A stretch of DNA of 64,000 nucleotides from Paraburkholderia phenazinium (lineage in GTDB: Bacteria > Pseudomonadota > Gammaproteobacteria > Burkholderiales > Burkholderiaceae): positions 1-64,000 of the forward strand of contig NZ_FSRM01000001.1 of assembly GCF_900141745.1 (NCBI RefSeq). Reading direction: 5' to 3'. Below the pieces are notes generated by a model that was not told the origin of the DNA, did not search any database, and saw nothing but the letters and a program-made list of their open reading frames with translations. The position numbers and the translations under genes were made by a program. Of the stretch, positions 51,051 through 58,343 are shown piece after piece. How positions within the stretch are numbered: the stretch's first letter is position 1; each line of letters opens with the position of its first letter.

Positions 51051-51533
51051 ATGGCAATTCCCTTGCATCTTTGGCTCAAGGACGACGGTGGCGCCGACAT
51101 CAGAGGCTCAAGCCAGGTAGTGGGCCGCGAACACAGTATCGAGGTACTGAGTTTGTCCCATGGTATGCATGCACCAGCAGACAGTTACACGGGCAAGCTA
51201 ATGGGGGGACGCTCGCATCGACCGCTGATCATAGAAAAAGAAATCGATAAGTCCTCCCCGGTCCTATATCAGGCAGTCGCCCGGGGAATGACGTTGGCGT
51301 CAGCCGAACTAAAGTGGTACCGAGTCAATGAGGCGGGCTACGAAGAAGAGTACTTCAACATGTTGATGCGCAACGTCAAGGTAGTTTCGGTTTCTCCTCG
51401 CGTACCCAACATAAAAGAACAGGCGAGCGCGCATCAAAATCACGTCGAGGTCGTCGAGTTCATGTACGAGGAAATTCAATGGTCCTATCTGGATGGGAAC
51501 CTGATCTTCAAGGACGCCTGGAACCTGATTTGA
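51051..51533 (+). CDS. hcp: Hcp family type VI secretion tube protein
   Basis: Hcp forms stacked hexameric rings that make the inner tube of the type VI secretion system and can carry small effectors in the ring lumen. The 160 residues start AIPLHLWLKDDGGADIRGSS and contain IEVLSLSHGMHAPAD, IIEKEIDKSSPVLYQAVARG and YFNMLMRNVKVVSVSP, the typical Hcp beta-barrel pattern with the VEVVEFMYEEIQWSY C-terminal strand. No other T6SS gene (sheath, baseplate, ATPase) is in the window, so this is an orphan copy, followed 10 bases later by a probable cargo toxin. Base composition is visibly lower in GC than neighbours. Confidence 0.9.
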   Translation: MAIPLHLWLKDDGGADIRGSSQVVGREHSIEVLSLSHGMHAPADSYTGKLMGGRSHRPLIIEKEIDKSSPVLYQAVARGMTLASAELKWYRVNEAGYEEEYFNMLMRNVKVVSVSPRVPNIKEQASAHQNHVEVVEFMYEEIQWSYLDGNLIFKDAWNLI

Positions 51534-51543
51534 GGAGCTTTGA

Positions 51544-52029
51544 ATGCGTGCGGTCAGGTGTACATTTTATCTTAACGACCAGCGGACATCGTGGCTTCAT
51601 TGTTCCGGAGCAGGCCCAATGGCGGCGTTTTCAGGGCAGAAGGACGGCCGAGACAATCCGGCATACGTCGACCGGGAAGATGTCGGACCGCTTCCCAAAG
51701 GGACCTACTATATCGTTGACCGACAATCGGGCGGTCGTTTGGGATTTCTTTACGACCTTTGGGGTGAGTACGGCCTCGGCACAACAGACCACAAAAAATG
51801 GTTCATGCTATGGAACCCGAAGACAGGCGATTCAACGATGATAAATGGCATCAAGCGGGGCAACTTTCGATTGCATCCGATGGGATCGCGCCGCCTAAGC
51901 GAAGGCTGTATAACCGTTGTCGATCCTTCCGACTTCGATCGCCTCTCGCGCTACCTACGCTCGCACGCGCCGGATTTGCCAGTTCCCGGAGCGACGCTCA
52001 AGGCTTACGGAACCGTCGAGGTCCGATGA
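51544..52029 (+). CDS. L,D-transpeptidase-like toxin (DUF2778/Tlde1 type), candidate T6SS effector
   Basis: A 161-residue protein with no signal peptide or membrane helix. FRLHPMGSRRLSEGCITV gives H111, S119, G121 and C122, the HX(n)SxGC active-site layout of YkuD/L,D-transpeptidase folds as used by the DUF2778 toxins (Tlde1 of Salmonella) that act on peptidoglycan in the target periplasm. VGPLPKGTYYIVDR (about 47-60) and KKWFMLWNPKTGD fit the same family. It is encoded directly behind hcp and overlaps the next gene by ATGA. The lack of its own export signal fits delivery inside the Hcp tube. Family assignment is from pattern only; activity is inference. Confidence 0.8.
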   Translation: MRAVRCTFYLNDQRTSWLHCSGAGPMAAFSGQKDGRDNPAYVDREDVGPLPKGTYYIVDRQSGGRLGFLYDLWGEYGLGTTDHKKWFMLWNPKTGDSTMINGIKRGNFRLHPMGSRRLSEGCITVVDPSDFDRLSRYLRSHAPDLPVPGATLKAYGTVEVR

Positions 52030-52316
52030 AAAAAATTCTTGTAAGACCGTTATTGGTTCTGGGAAATATCGCCGTAACGATTGCCGGCTCATTGGGCCTT
52101 GTGCGTTTTGTTGACACGTTACCGATGAACATGCCGTATGGAGTCGACATGTTCATCCGAGCAATACTGAGAATTTCCGGGCATACCGAACTGGCAAACC
52201 CCGACGACATGGAAGTACTCGCGCTACTTCTCTATCTGTTCGTGTCGTTGGTGCTCGTAGGAGCCGGTGTCTTGCTTTGCAACATTGCTTTGCGCCGGTA
52301 CTTCATACGATCTTAA
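52026..52316 (+). CDS. Small two-helix membrane protein, candidate immunity protein
   Basis: A 96-residue protein with two hydrophobic segments (about 9-28 and 62-88) and about 30 polar residues between them (FVDTLPMNMPYGVDMFIR.. to ..NPDDMEVL). By the positive-inside rule (MKKILVRP at the N-terminus, RRYFIRS at the C-terminus) both ends are cytoplasmic and the loop is periplasmic, where the peptidoglycan-active toxin would act. The ATG overlaps the toxin stop (ATGA, 52026-52029), typical of toxin-immunity pairs. No known family recognised. The stop overlaps convergent gntK by four bases. Confidence 0.7.
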   Translation: MKKILVRPLLVLGNIAVTIAGSLGLVRFVDTLPMNMPYGVDMFIRAILRISGHTELANPDDMEVLALLLYLFVSLVLVGAGVLLCNIALRRYFIRS

Positions 52317-52810
52317 CGAAGCTTCATCTGCTTCAAAACTTCATCCACGATCTCATCCGGCGTCAACTCGATACTCACCGTAATCGCCTCATCCGCACCC
52401 GGCTCTTCGAGCGTATCCAACTGGCTTTGCAGCAACGAAGGATCGAAGAAGTGTCCGGTGCGCGTCGCCAGACGCTCGTGCAGCACCTCGTATGAGCCCT
52501 TCAGATAGACAAACACCACGTCCTTATCACCACCTCCACGCAGAACGTCGCGATACGAGCGCTTCAGCGACGAGCATGTGAACACCGCCGTCTCCCCCGC
52601 ACGTTGCTTCTCTTCGATCGCCGCACGAATCGTCTTCAGCCAGGGCCAACGGTCTTCGTCGGTCAGCGGGATGCCTTTGTGCATCTTCTCCTTGTTGGCT
52701 GCGCTATGAAACGCATCGCCATCGGTGAAGCTGCAGTGCAGGCGCTCCGCCAGCATCTCGCCGATCCGCGTCTTGCCGGCGCCCGAGACGCCCATTCCGA
52801 TCAGAATCAT
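52313..52810 (-). CDS. gntK: Gluconokinase
   Basis: ATP-dependent phosphorylation of gluconate to 6-phosphogluconate. The 165 residues open with the P-loop GMGVSGAGKT (5-14), followed by DGDAFHSAANKEKMHKGIPL, LTDEDRWPWL and VFTCSSLKRSYRDVLRG, all typical of the GntK fold. It lies 10 bases downstream of the gluconate permease on the same strand and feeds Edd, encoded nearby. Confidence 0.96.
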   Translation of the reverse strand: MILIGMGVSGAGKTRIGEMLAERLHCSFTDGDAFHSAANKEKMHKGIPLTDEDRWPWLKTIRAAIEEKQRAGETAVFTCSSLKRSYRDVLRGGGDKDVVFVYLKGSYEVLHERLATRTGHFFDPSLLQSQLDTLEEPGADEAITVSIELTPDEIVDEVLKQMKLR

Positions 52811-52820
52811 TCAATACTCC

Positions 52821-54188
52821 TTACAGGACCGTCGCGAGCGCGAAGGTCAACCCCAAACCCATCAAGGAAATGATGGTTTCGAGCAGCGACCACGTCTTGA
52901 ACGTCTGTCCCACCGTCATTCCAAAGTATTCCTTGATCAACCAGAATCCGCCGTCGTTGACGTGTGAAAAAATCAGCGAGCCCGAACCCGTCGCCAGCAC
53001 CAGCAACTCCGGACGCACCTGCACACCGCCCGCAGCCGCGATAGGCGCGACGATGCCGCAGGCCGTCGTCATGGCAACCGTAGCCGAACCTGTGGCAAGA
53101 CGGATCAGCGCGGCCACGCACCAGGCAAACACCAGCGGCGACAGATGCGCCGCAGTCGCCGCATTGACGATTTCCTTCGAAATACCGCTATCCATCAGCA
53201 CACGTCCGAAGCCACCGCCAGCACCGACGATCAGTGTAATGCCGGCGATCGGCGCCAGACACTCTCCGCAGAACTTCTGGATCTGCTCGCGATTGAAGCC
53301 GCGCTTCGCGCCGAACGTCCAGAAGCTGACGAGCACCGCGATCAGCAACGCCACATCCGAGTTGCCGACGAAATGCAGCAAGTCATTCGGCAAGGTCTTT
53401 GGGGCGAACACAAGGTCCGCCCAACTGCCGATCAACATCAGAATCACCGGCAGCAAAATCGTGAACAGCGTGATGCCAAAGCTCGGCAGCTCACGCTTCG
53501 TTGCCTTGTCGTCGCCAGCCGAGCCGAGAAATTGAGCAGCCAGAGGATTATGCTCGGGCAACTTGATGTAGCGGCTGACCAGCAGCGCGAACAGCGGCCC
53601 CGCGACAATCGCACAGGGCACACCCACGATCAGGCCAAACACGATCGTCTTGCCAATGTCCGCGTGATACGCCTGCACGGCGAGCATCGCGGCAGGGTGC
53701 GGCGGAATCAGCCCGTGCACGACGGACAAACCGGCGATCATCGGTAAACCGATCAGCAACAGCGACTTGCCGGTTCGCTTCGCGACGTTGAACGCAATCG
53801 GAATCAGCAGCACGAAGCCCACTTCAAAGAACACCGGCAAACCGACGATGATCGCCACGACCATCATCGCCCAGTGGATATGCTTTTCGCCGAACTTGTC
53901 AATCAACGTCGTCGCAATGCGTTCCGCCCCGCCGGATTCGGCCATCATCTTGCCGAGCATGGTGCCGAGTCCAACCACGATCGCAATGTGCCCGAGCGTG
54001 TTGCCGTTGCCGGTCTCGAACGACTTGACGATCGTGCCCATTGGCATGCCGGCCACAAGACCAAGCAGCAGCGACACGATGATCAGGACGAGGAACGGAT
54101 AGACCTTGTAGCGCGTAATCAGCAGGATCAACGCGGCGATGGCGACCACCGCGTAAATCAGCAGCAAGCTGCCATGGCTAGCTCCCAT
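52821..54188 (-). CDS. Gluconate:H+ symporter (GntP family)
   Basis: A 455-residue permease with about 12-14 membrane helices. SFETGNGNTLGHIAIVVGLG, GGAERIATTLIDKFG, PHPAAMLAVQAYHADIGKT and VNDGGFWLIKEYFGMTVGQT are the family hallmarks (GntP/GntT/GntU/DsdX). Substrate gluconate is supported by adjacent gntK and the Entner-Doudoroff genes. First gene of the gntP-gntK unit. Confidence 0.94.
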   Translation of the reverse strand: MGASHGSLLLIYAVVAIAALILLITRYKVYPFLVLIIVSLLLGLVAGMPMGTIVKSFETGNGNTLGHIAIVVGLGTMLGKMMAESGGAERIATTLIDKFGEKHIHWAMMVVAIIVGLPVFFEVGFVLLIPIAFNVAKRTGKSLLLIGLPMIAGLSVVHGLIPPHPAAMLAVQAYHADIGKTIVFGLIVGVPCAIVAGPLFALLVSRYIKLPEHNPLAAQFLGSAGDDKATKRELPSFGITLFTILLPVILMLIGSWADLVFAPKTLPNDLLHFVGNSDVALLIAVLVSFWTFGAKRGFNREQIQKFCGECLAPIAGITLIVGAGGGFGRVLMDSGISKEIVNAATAAHLSPLVFAWCVAALIRLATGSATVAMTTACGIVAPIAAAGGVQVRPELLVLATGSGSLIFSHVNDGGFWLIKEYFGMTVGQTFKTWSLLETIISLMGLGLTFALATVL

Positions 54189-54356
54189 GGAGCTCCTCCT
54201 TTTGCATTGTTGGTTCTAGTTGCAAACGCGGTGCAAACTTTCTCGCGCTGCCTGTCTCTACGCCTGACGTGAAACGGCAGTGTCACCGGTAATCACGTGG
54301 ACGCCAATTTTACTGTCTGTTTGAGGATGAGCGCGCGGAAACTCTGCACGCGGATT

Positions 54357-54407
54357 AAAAAGAAGCCTCGCCGTCGCGGCCTTAACGGCTGCAGCGGCGA
54401 GGCTTCT
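54357..54407 (-). terminator. Intrinsic terminator after edd-eda
   Basis: A 12-bp perfect stem AGAAGCCTCGCC / GGCGAGGCTTCT around a 23-base loop that itself can pair (GCAGCCGTTAAGGCCGC on minus); on the minus strand it runs into TTTTTAAT. The rest of the 328 bases between gntP and eda (54189-54516) shows no gene; it should hold the gntP promoter, which I cannot pinpoint. Confidence 0.8.
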
Positions 54408-54516
54408 TCGGATGCAGCCGGACTCTGACGTCACTCTCTGCTCCATCTACTGCTTACGTGGATGCTGGTGCTTGCTGTCCCACCTCCAGCATCATTCGGT
54501 TCGACTCAGTCCGAAC

Positions 54517-55158
54517 TCAATGCGCCGGTGCAGCAAGTTCGCTTGCCGCACGGGCGAGACGCGTGACTTCATCCCAGTTCTGCGCCGCGAGTGCGGCCTT
54601 CGGCGTGAGCCAGGAGCCGCCCACGCACACAACGTTCGGCAGTGCGAGGAAATTGGGGGCGGTTTCAGCCGTAATCCCGCCGGTCGGACAGAACTTCAGG
54701 GCCGGGAACGGGCCGTGGAAGGCCTGCAGCATCGGCACGCCACCGGCCTGTTGGGCCGGGAAGAATTTGACGATCTCATAGCCGAGTTCCAGCGCGACGA
54801 TGATGTCGGACGGCGTCATCACGCCCGGCAGCAGCGGTAAGCCGGCATCCTGCGCAGCCTGGTGCATCTCCCTCGTGAGGCCCGGCGACACGCCGAACTG
54901 TGCGCCAGCCTTCTTGGCTTGCGCGCAGTGCTCCGGCCTCGTGATCGTGCCGACGCCGACGACGATGTCTTCCGCCAGATGGCTCGCGCGTTCGATGGCT
55001 TCCAGACCGGCCGCCGTACGCAGCGTGATCTCGAGCACCTTTACGCCACCAGCATGCAGTGCGCGCGACACGTTCTCGCCCTGTTCCGCCGAGTCGAACG
55101 CCAGCACCGGAATCACCGGGCCGAGGCGCACGATGTCGCTTACTTTCTTTGCCGTCAT
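54517..55158 (-). CDS. eda: 2-dehydro-3-deoxy-6-phosphogluconate (KDPG) aldolase
   Basis: Splits KDPG to pyruvate and glyceraldehyde-3-phosphate. The 213 residues show the catalytic Glu (E43, KVLEITLRT), the Schiff-base lysine K131 in YEIVKFFPA, the phosphate-binding CPTGGI, and VVCVGGSWLTP. The TIM-barrel class I aldolase length is right. Its start lies 2 bases from the edd stop, so the two are translated as a pair. Confidence 0.97.
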   Translation of the reverse strand: MTAKKVSDIVRLGPVIPVLAFDSAEQGENVSRALHAGGVKVLEITLRTAAGLEAIERASHLAEDIVVGVGTITRPEHCAQAKKAGAQFGVSPGLTREMHQAAQDAGLPLLPGVMTPSDIIVALELGYEIVKFFPAQQAGGVPMLQAFHGPFPALKFCPTGGITAETAPNFLALPNVVCVGGSWLTPKAALAAQNWDEVTRLARAASELAAPAH

Positions 55159-55160
55159 AG

Positions 55161-57044
55161 TCAGACTCCTTGTTTCTGCAGTTCGTGGCTTGGGTGAACG
55201 CTTGCGTGAACTTCGCCCACCATCGGACCAAATACCGAAGCGCCCAGTTCCGCGGGCGCAGCGGCCGCACGGAAGACGCCAAACAGTTCGCGGCCGAAGC
55301 CGACTTCGTTTTCCGCCTGATGCTGCGGGACGGCCTCAGGCCGCGCCGCCCATTCGGCCGCATCGATTTCGACGTCGAGCACGCCCGCTTCGGCGTCGAT
55401 CACCAGCATGTCGCCATCGCGCACCTTGCCGATCGGGCCTTCCAGCAACGCTTCCGGCGACACGTGGATCACCGCCGGCACCTTGCCCGAGGCACCCGAC
55501 ATGCGTCCATCAGTAACCAGCGCGACATGGAAACCCTGATCCTGCAACACGCCGAGCAGCGGCGTCAAACGATGCAGCTCGGGCATGCCGTTTGCACGAG
55601 CGCCCTGGAAGCGGACGACGGCCACGAAGTCGCGCTTCAGTTCGCCTTTATCGAAGGCTTCCTGCACCGCTTCCTGCGAATCGAACACGATCGCCGGCGC
55701 CTTCACCTTGCGATGCTGCGCCGCAACCGCCGAAATCTTGATCACGCCACGGCCCAGCTTGCCCTGCATCAGCCGCAGACCGCCGTCAGCCTGGAACGGT
55801 TCCTTGAGGCCGCGCAGCACAGCCGTTTCCTGGCTCTCCGTCACGCCCGGTACCCACGTCAGCTTGCCGTCGAGCAGCTTGGGCTCTTCCGTGTAGTGAT
55901 GAAGCCCCTTGCCCGCCACGGTGTTGACGTCTTCGTGCAGCAAGCCCCCTTCCAGCAGATTGCGGACCAGGAACGCCACGCCGCCCGCCGCGTGGAAGTG
56001 GTTCACGTCGGCCTTGCCGTTCGGATAGATCTTCGCCAGTAGCGGCACGTTTTGTGACAACTGATCGAAGTCGTCCCAGTCGATCACGATGCCCGCCGCA
56101 CGCGCAATCGCCACGAGGTGCAGCGTGTGATTGGTCGAACCGCCCGTCGCCAGCAACGCAACGATGCCGTTGACGATCGCCTTCTCGTCGACCACGTGAC
56201 CGATCGGCGTGTAATTGCCGCGTTCCACCGTCAGGTCGAGCACGCGACGCGCAGCCTGTGCCGTAAGTGCATCTCGCAGCGGCGTGTGCGGATGCACAAA
56301 TGCCGAACCCGGCAGATGCAGGCCCATCACTTCCATCAGCATCTGGTTGCTGTTGGCCGTGCCGTAGAACGTGCAGGTGCCGTGGCTGTGATACGCAGCG
56401 GCTTCCGCTTCGAGCAGCGCGCTGCGGTCACAATGACCGGTCGCGAACTGCTGGCGCACCTTCGCCTTGTCGTCGTTGCCCAGACCACTCGTCATCGGGC
56501 CAGCCGGCACGAAGATGGTCGGGATGTGGCCAAACTGCAGCGCACCAATCAGCAGACCCGGCACGATCTTGTCGCAGATCCCGAGACACAGCGCCGCGTC
56601 GAACATGTTGTGCGTGAGCGCGACCGCCGTGCTCATCGCAATCACTTCACGCGAGAACAGCGACAGTTCCATGCCCGCGTTGCCCTGCGTGACGCCATCG
56701 CACATGGCCGGCACACCGCCCGCGAATTGCGCCACCCCGCCGTTTTCACGGGCGGCCTGCTTGATCAGATCGGGATAATTCTTGAAGGGCGCGTGGGCCG
56801 ACAGCATCTCGTTGTACGACGACACGATGCCGATATTCGGCTCGCGGATCTGCTTGATCACGAGCTTGTCGTTACCTTCGAGGCCGGCAAAGCCGTGTGC
56901 AAGATTCGCGCAGGACAGCGCGCCACGCACCGGAAACTTGCCTTGGGCTTTATCGATGCGGGCCAGGTAGGCGTCGCGGGTAGGCTTGCTGCGGTCGATC
57001 ACGCGTTGCGTAACCTTGAGCAATTGCGAATGCGGGGAAACCAT
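55161..57044 (-). CDS. edd: Phosphogluconate dehydratase
   Basis: Iron-sulfur dehydratase (IlvD/Edd family) that makes KDPG from 6-phosphogluconate. The 627 residues include [16 protein letters not shown], the cluster cysteines in [23 protein letters not shown] and [13 protein letters not shown], and the C-terminal [20 protein letters not shown]. The start is taken as ATG 57042-57044 ([10 protein letters not shown]), with AGGAG five bases upstream, not the ATG at 57077. The gene is divergent from hexR and has a HexR operator 90 bases upstream. Confidence 0.96.
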   Translation of the reverse strand: MVSPHSQLLKVTQRVIDRSKPTRDAYLARIDKAQGKFPVRGALSCANLAHGFAGLEGNDKLVIKQIREPNIGIVSSYNEMLSAHAPFKNYPDLIKQAARENGGVAQFAGGVPAMCDGVTQGNAGMELSLFSREVIAMSTAVALTHNMFDAALCLGICDKIVPGLLIGALQFGHIPTIFVPAGPMTSGLGNDDKAKVRQQFATGHCDRSALLEAEAAAYHSHGTCTFYGTANSNQMLMEVMGLHLPGSAFVHPHTPLRDALTAQAARRVLDLTVERGNYTPIGHVVDEKAIVNGIVALLATGGSTNHTLHLVAIARAAGIVIDWDDFDQLSQNVPLLAKIYPNGKADVNHFHAAGGVAFLVRNLLEGGLLHEDVNTVAGKGLHHYTEEPKLLDGKLTWVPGVTESQETAVLRGLKEPFQADGGLRLMQGKLGRGVIKISAVAAQHRKVKAPAIVFDSQEAVQEAFDKGELKRDFVAVVRFQGARANGMPELHRLTPLLGVLQDQGFHVALVTDGRMSGASGKVPAVIHVSPEALLEGPIGKVRDGDMLVIDAEAGVLDVEIDAAEWAARPEAVPQHQAENEVGFGRELFGVFRAAAAPAELGASVFGPMVGEVHASVHPSHELQKQGV

Positions 57045-57133
57045 CGAAGCTCCTTCGTCGCTGGCTGGGGCGAACATGCGCGGGGCCAGGTGGGGATCGC
57101 GGGGACGTCGGATTAGACCGACATCGAGAGTTT

Positions 57134-57148
57134 AGTAGAAAAACTACA
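57134..57148. promoter_or_regulatory. HexR operator, edd side
   Basis: On the minus strand TGTAGTTTTTCTACT, one base off the palindromic HexR consensus TGTARTWWWAYTACA at most positions. About 90 bases upstream of the edd start, the usual place for repression. Confidence 0.75.
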
Positions 57149-57265
57149 CGATCGCAATGCGACCATCTTTCCATTTTCCATCGCCCGGAATTCCATGAAA
57201 CGCCCACTACAAAGCCGTTCGACCAAAAGCGCGAATCACTTAGGGAATACACCTACAGCGCGAAA

Positions 57266-57280
57266 TGTAGTTTTTGTACA
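57266..57280. promoter_or_regulatory. HexR operator, hexR side
   Basis: TGTAGTTTTTGTACA, matching both conserved half-sites (TGTA and TACA). About 55 bases upstream of hexR, which suggests autoregulation. Confidence 0.75.
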
Positions 57281-57334
57281 TTTTCAGCAATCAGCTATAG
57301 TCCACGCATTCTTCAGCATAGTGCGAGTTTTCCA

Positions 57335-58180
57335 ATGATGCTGTCCCAGGTGGAAGCGATGCGCGAGCAGTTGCGCCCGTCCGAACGGAAGTTAGCCGAC
57401 TACGTGATCGAAGCGCCGCGCGAAGTACTGGATCTGTCGATGAACGAGGTGGCCGCCCGTGCAGGCGTGAGTCAGCCGACCATTGCGCGCTTTTGCCATG
57501 CGCTCGGCTTTTCGGGCTTTCGGGAGTTCAAGATCCGGCTCGCGCAAGGCATCGCTGCGGAGGTGCCGGTCGTCTATCGCGATGTTCGGCCCGACGAGCC
57601 GGCGCCCGGCGTCGCGGCCAAGGTGCTGGACCGGACTATCGGCGCGCTGATCCAGGTGCGCAATAACCTGTCGTCGGACAGCGTGGCAGCGGCTATCGAA
57701 CTGCTTTCCAAAGCACGGCGGATCGAGTTTTACGGCGCCGGCGGCTCCGGCGTCGCAGCACTCGATGTGCAGCACAAGTTTTTCCGGCTCGGCATGCCGA
57801 GCGTCGCCTATTCGGACCCGCATACGTTTCTGATGTCGGCGTCGCTGCTAGGCGAAGGCGACGTCGTGGTGGCGATTTCGAACACGGGACGCACACGCGA
57901 TATCGTCGATGCGGTCAAGGCGGCGCTGGCCACAGGCGCCAAGGTGATTGCTATCACGCATGGCAATTCGCCCCTCGCGCGACTGGCGACCGTCGGACTC
58001 TTTGCGAATGTGGACGAGGATACGGATATCTTTTCACCGATGACCTCGCGCGTCTCACATCTGGCCATCGGCGACATCCTCGCGGTCGGGGTAGCGTTGA
58101 GCCGAGGACCGGAGTTGGTGGAGAAACTGGCGCAGGCAAAGGAAGTGATCAATCGTCGAAGGATCGATCCGCAGACGTGA
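57335..58180 (+). CDS. hexR: MurR/RpiR family regulator HexR
   Basis: Repressor of glucose/gluconate catabolism that leaves DNA when KDPG accumulates. The 281 residues have the RpiR-type helix-turn-helix (about 20-75: LSMNEVAARAGVSQPTIARF, then CHALGFSGFREFKIRLAQG) and a C-terminal SIS sugar-phosphate-binding domain (about 125-255: RRIEFYGAGGSGVAALDVQH, VVVAISNTGRTRDIVDAV). Divergence from edd and two operators in the 290-base shared region fix the identity. Confidence 0.95.
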   Translation: MMLSQVEAMREQLRPSERKLADYVIEAPREVLDLSMNEVAARAGVSQPTIARFCHALGFSGFREFKIRLAQGIAAEVPVVYRDVRPDEPAPGVAAKVLDRTIGALIQVRNNLSSDSVAAAIELLSKARRIEFYGAGGSGVAALDVQHKFFRLGMPSVAYSDPHTFLMSASLLGEGDVVVAISNTGRTRDIVDAVKAALATGAKVIAITHGNSPLARLATVGLFANVDEDTDIFSPMTSRVSHLAIGDILAVGVALSRGPELVEKLAQAKEVINRRRIDPQT

Positions 58181-58228
58181 TCAGCGTCACGCTTGGCGTC
58201 GTGCGTGGCATGGTCCGTAGAAACAAAA

Positions 58229-58258
58229 CACCCTGCAGCGCGACTCGCATGCAGGGTG
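58229..58258 (-). terminator. Intrinsic terminator after the autotransporter gene
   Basis: A 9-bp stem CACCCTGCA / TGCAGGGTG with a 12-base loop; on the minus strand it is followed by TTTTGTTTC. It lies 86 bases after the adhesin stop and 49 bases after the convergent hexR stop. Confidence 0.75.
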
Positions 58259-58343
58259 GGAGCGATAATCGCCTCGCGAGCGGTGACCTTCCGGCCACCG
58301 GGAATTTCAGCTCAGCTACCGTGCGCTATCCAAGGCAACCAGC

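Noticed and set aside
50939..52320. Insertion sequence or phage ends around the T6SS cassette
   Set aside because: No transposase, integrase, direct repeat or terminal inverted repeat could be seen; the only inverted repeat is the purB terminator.
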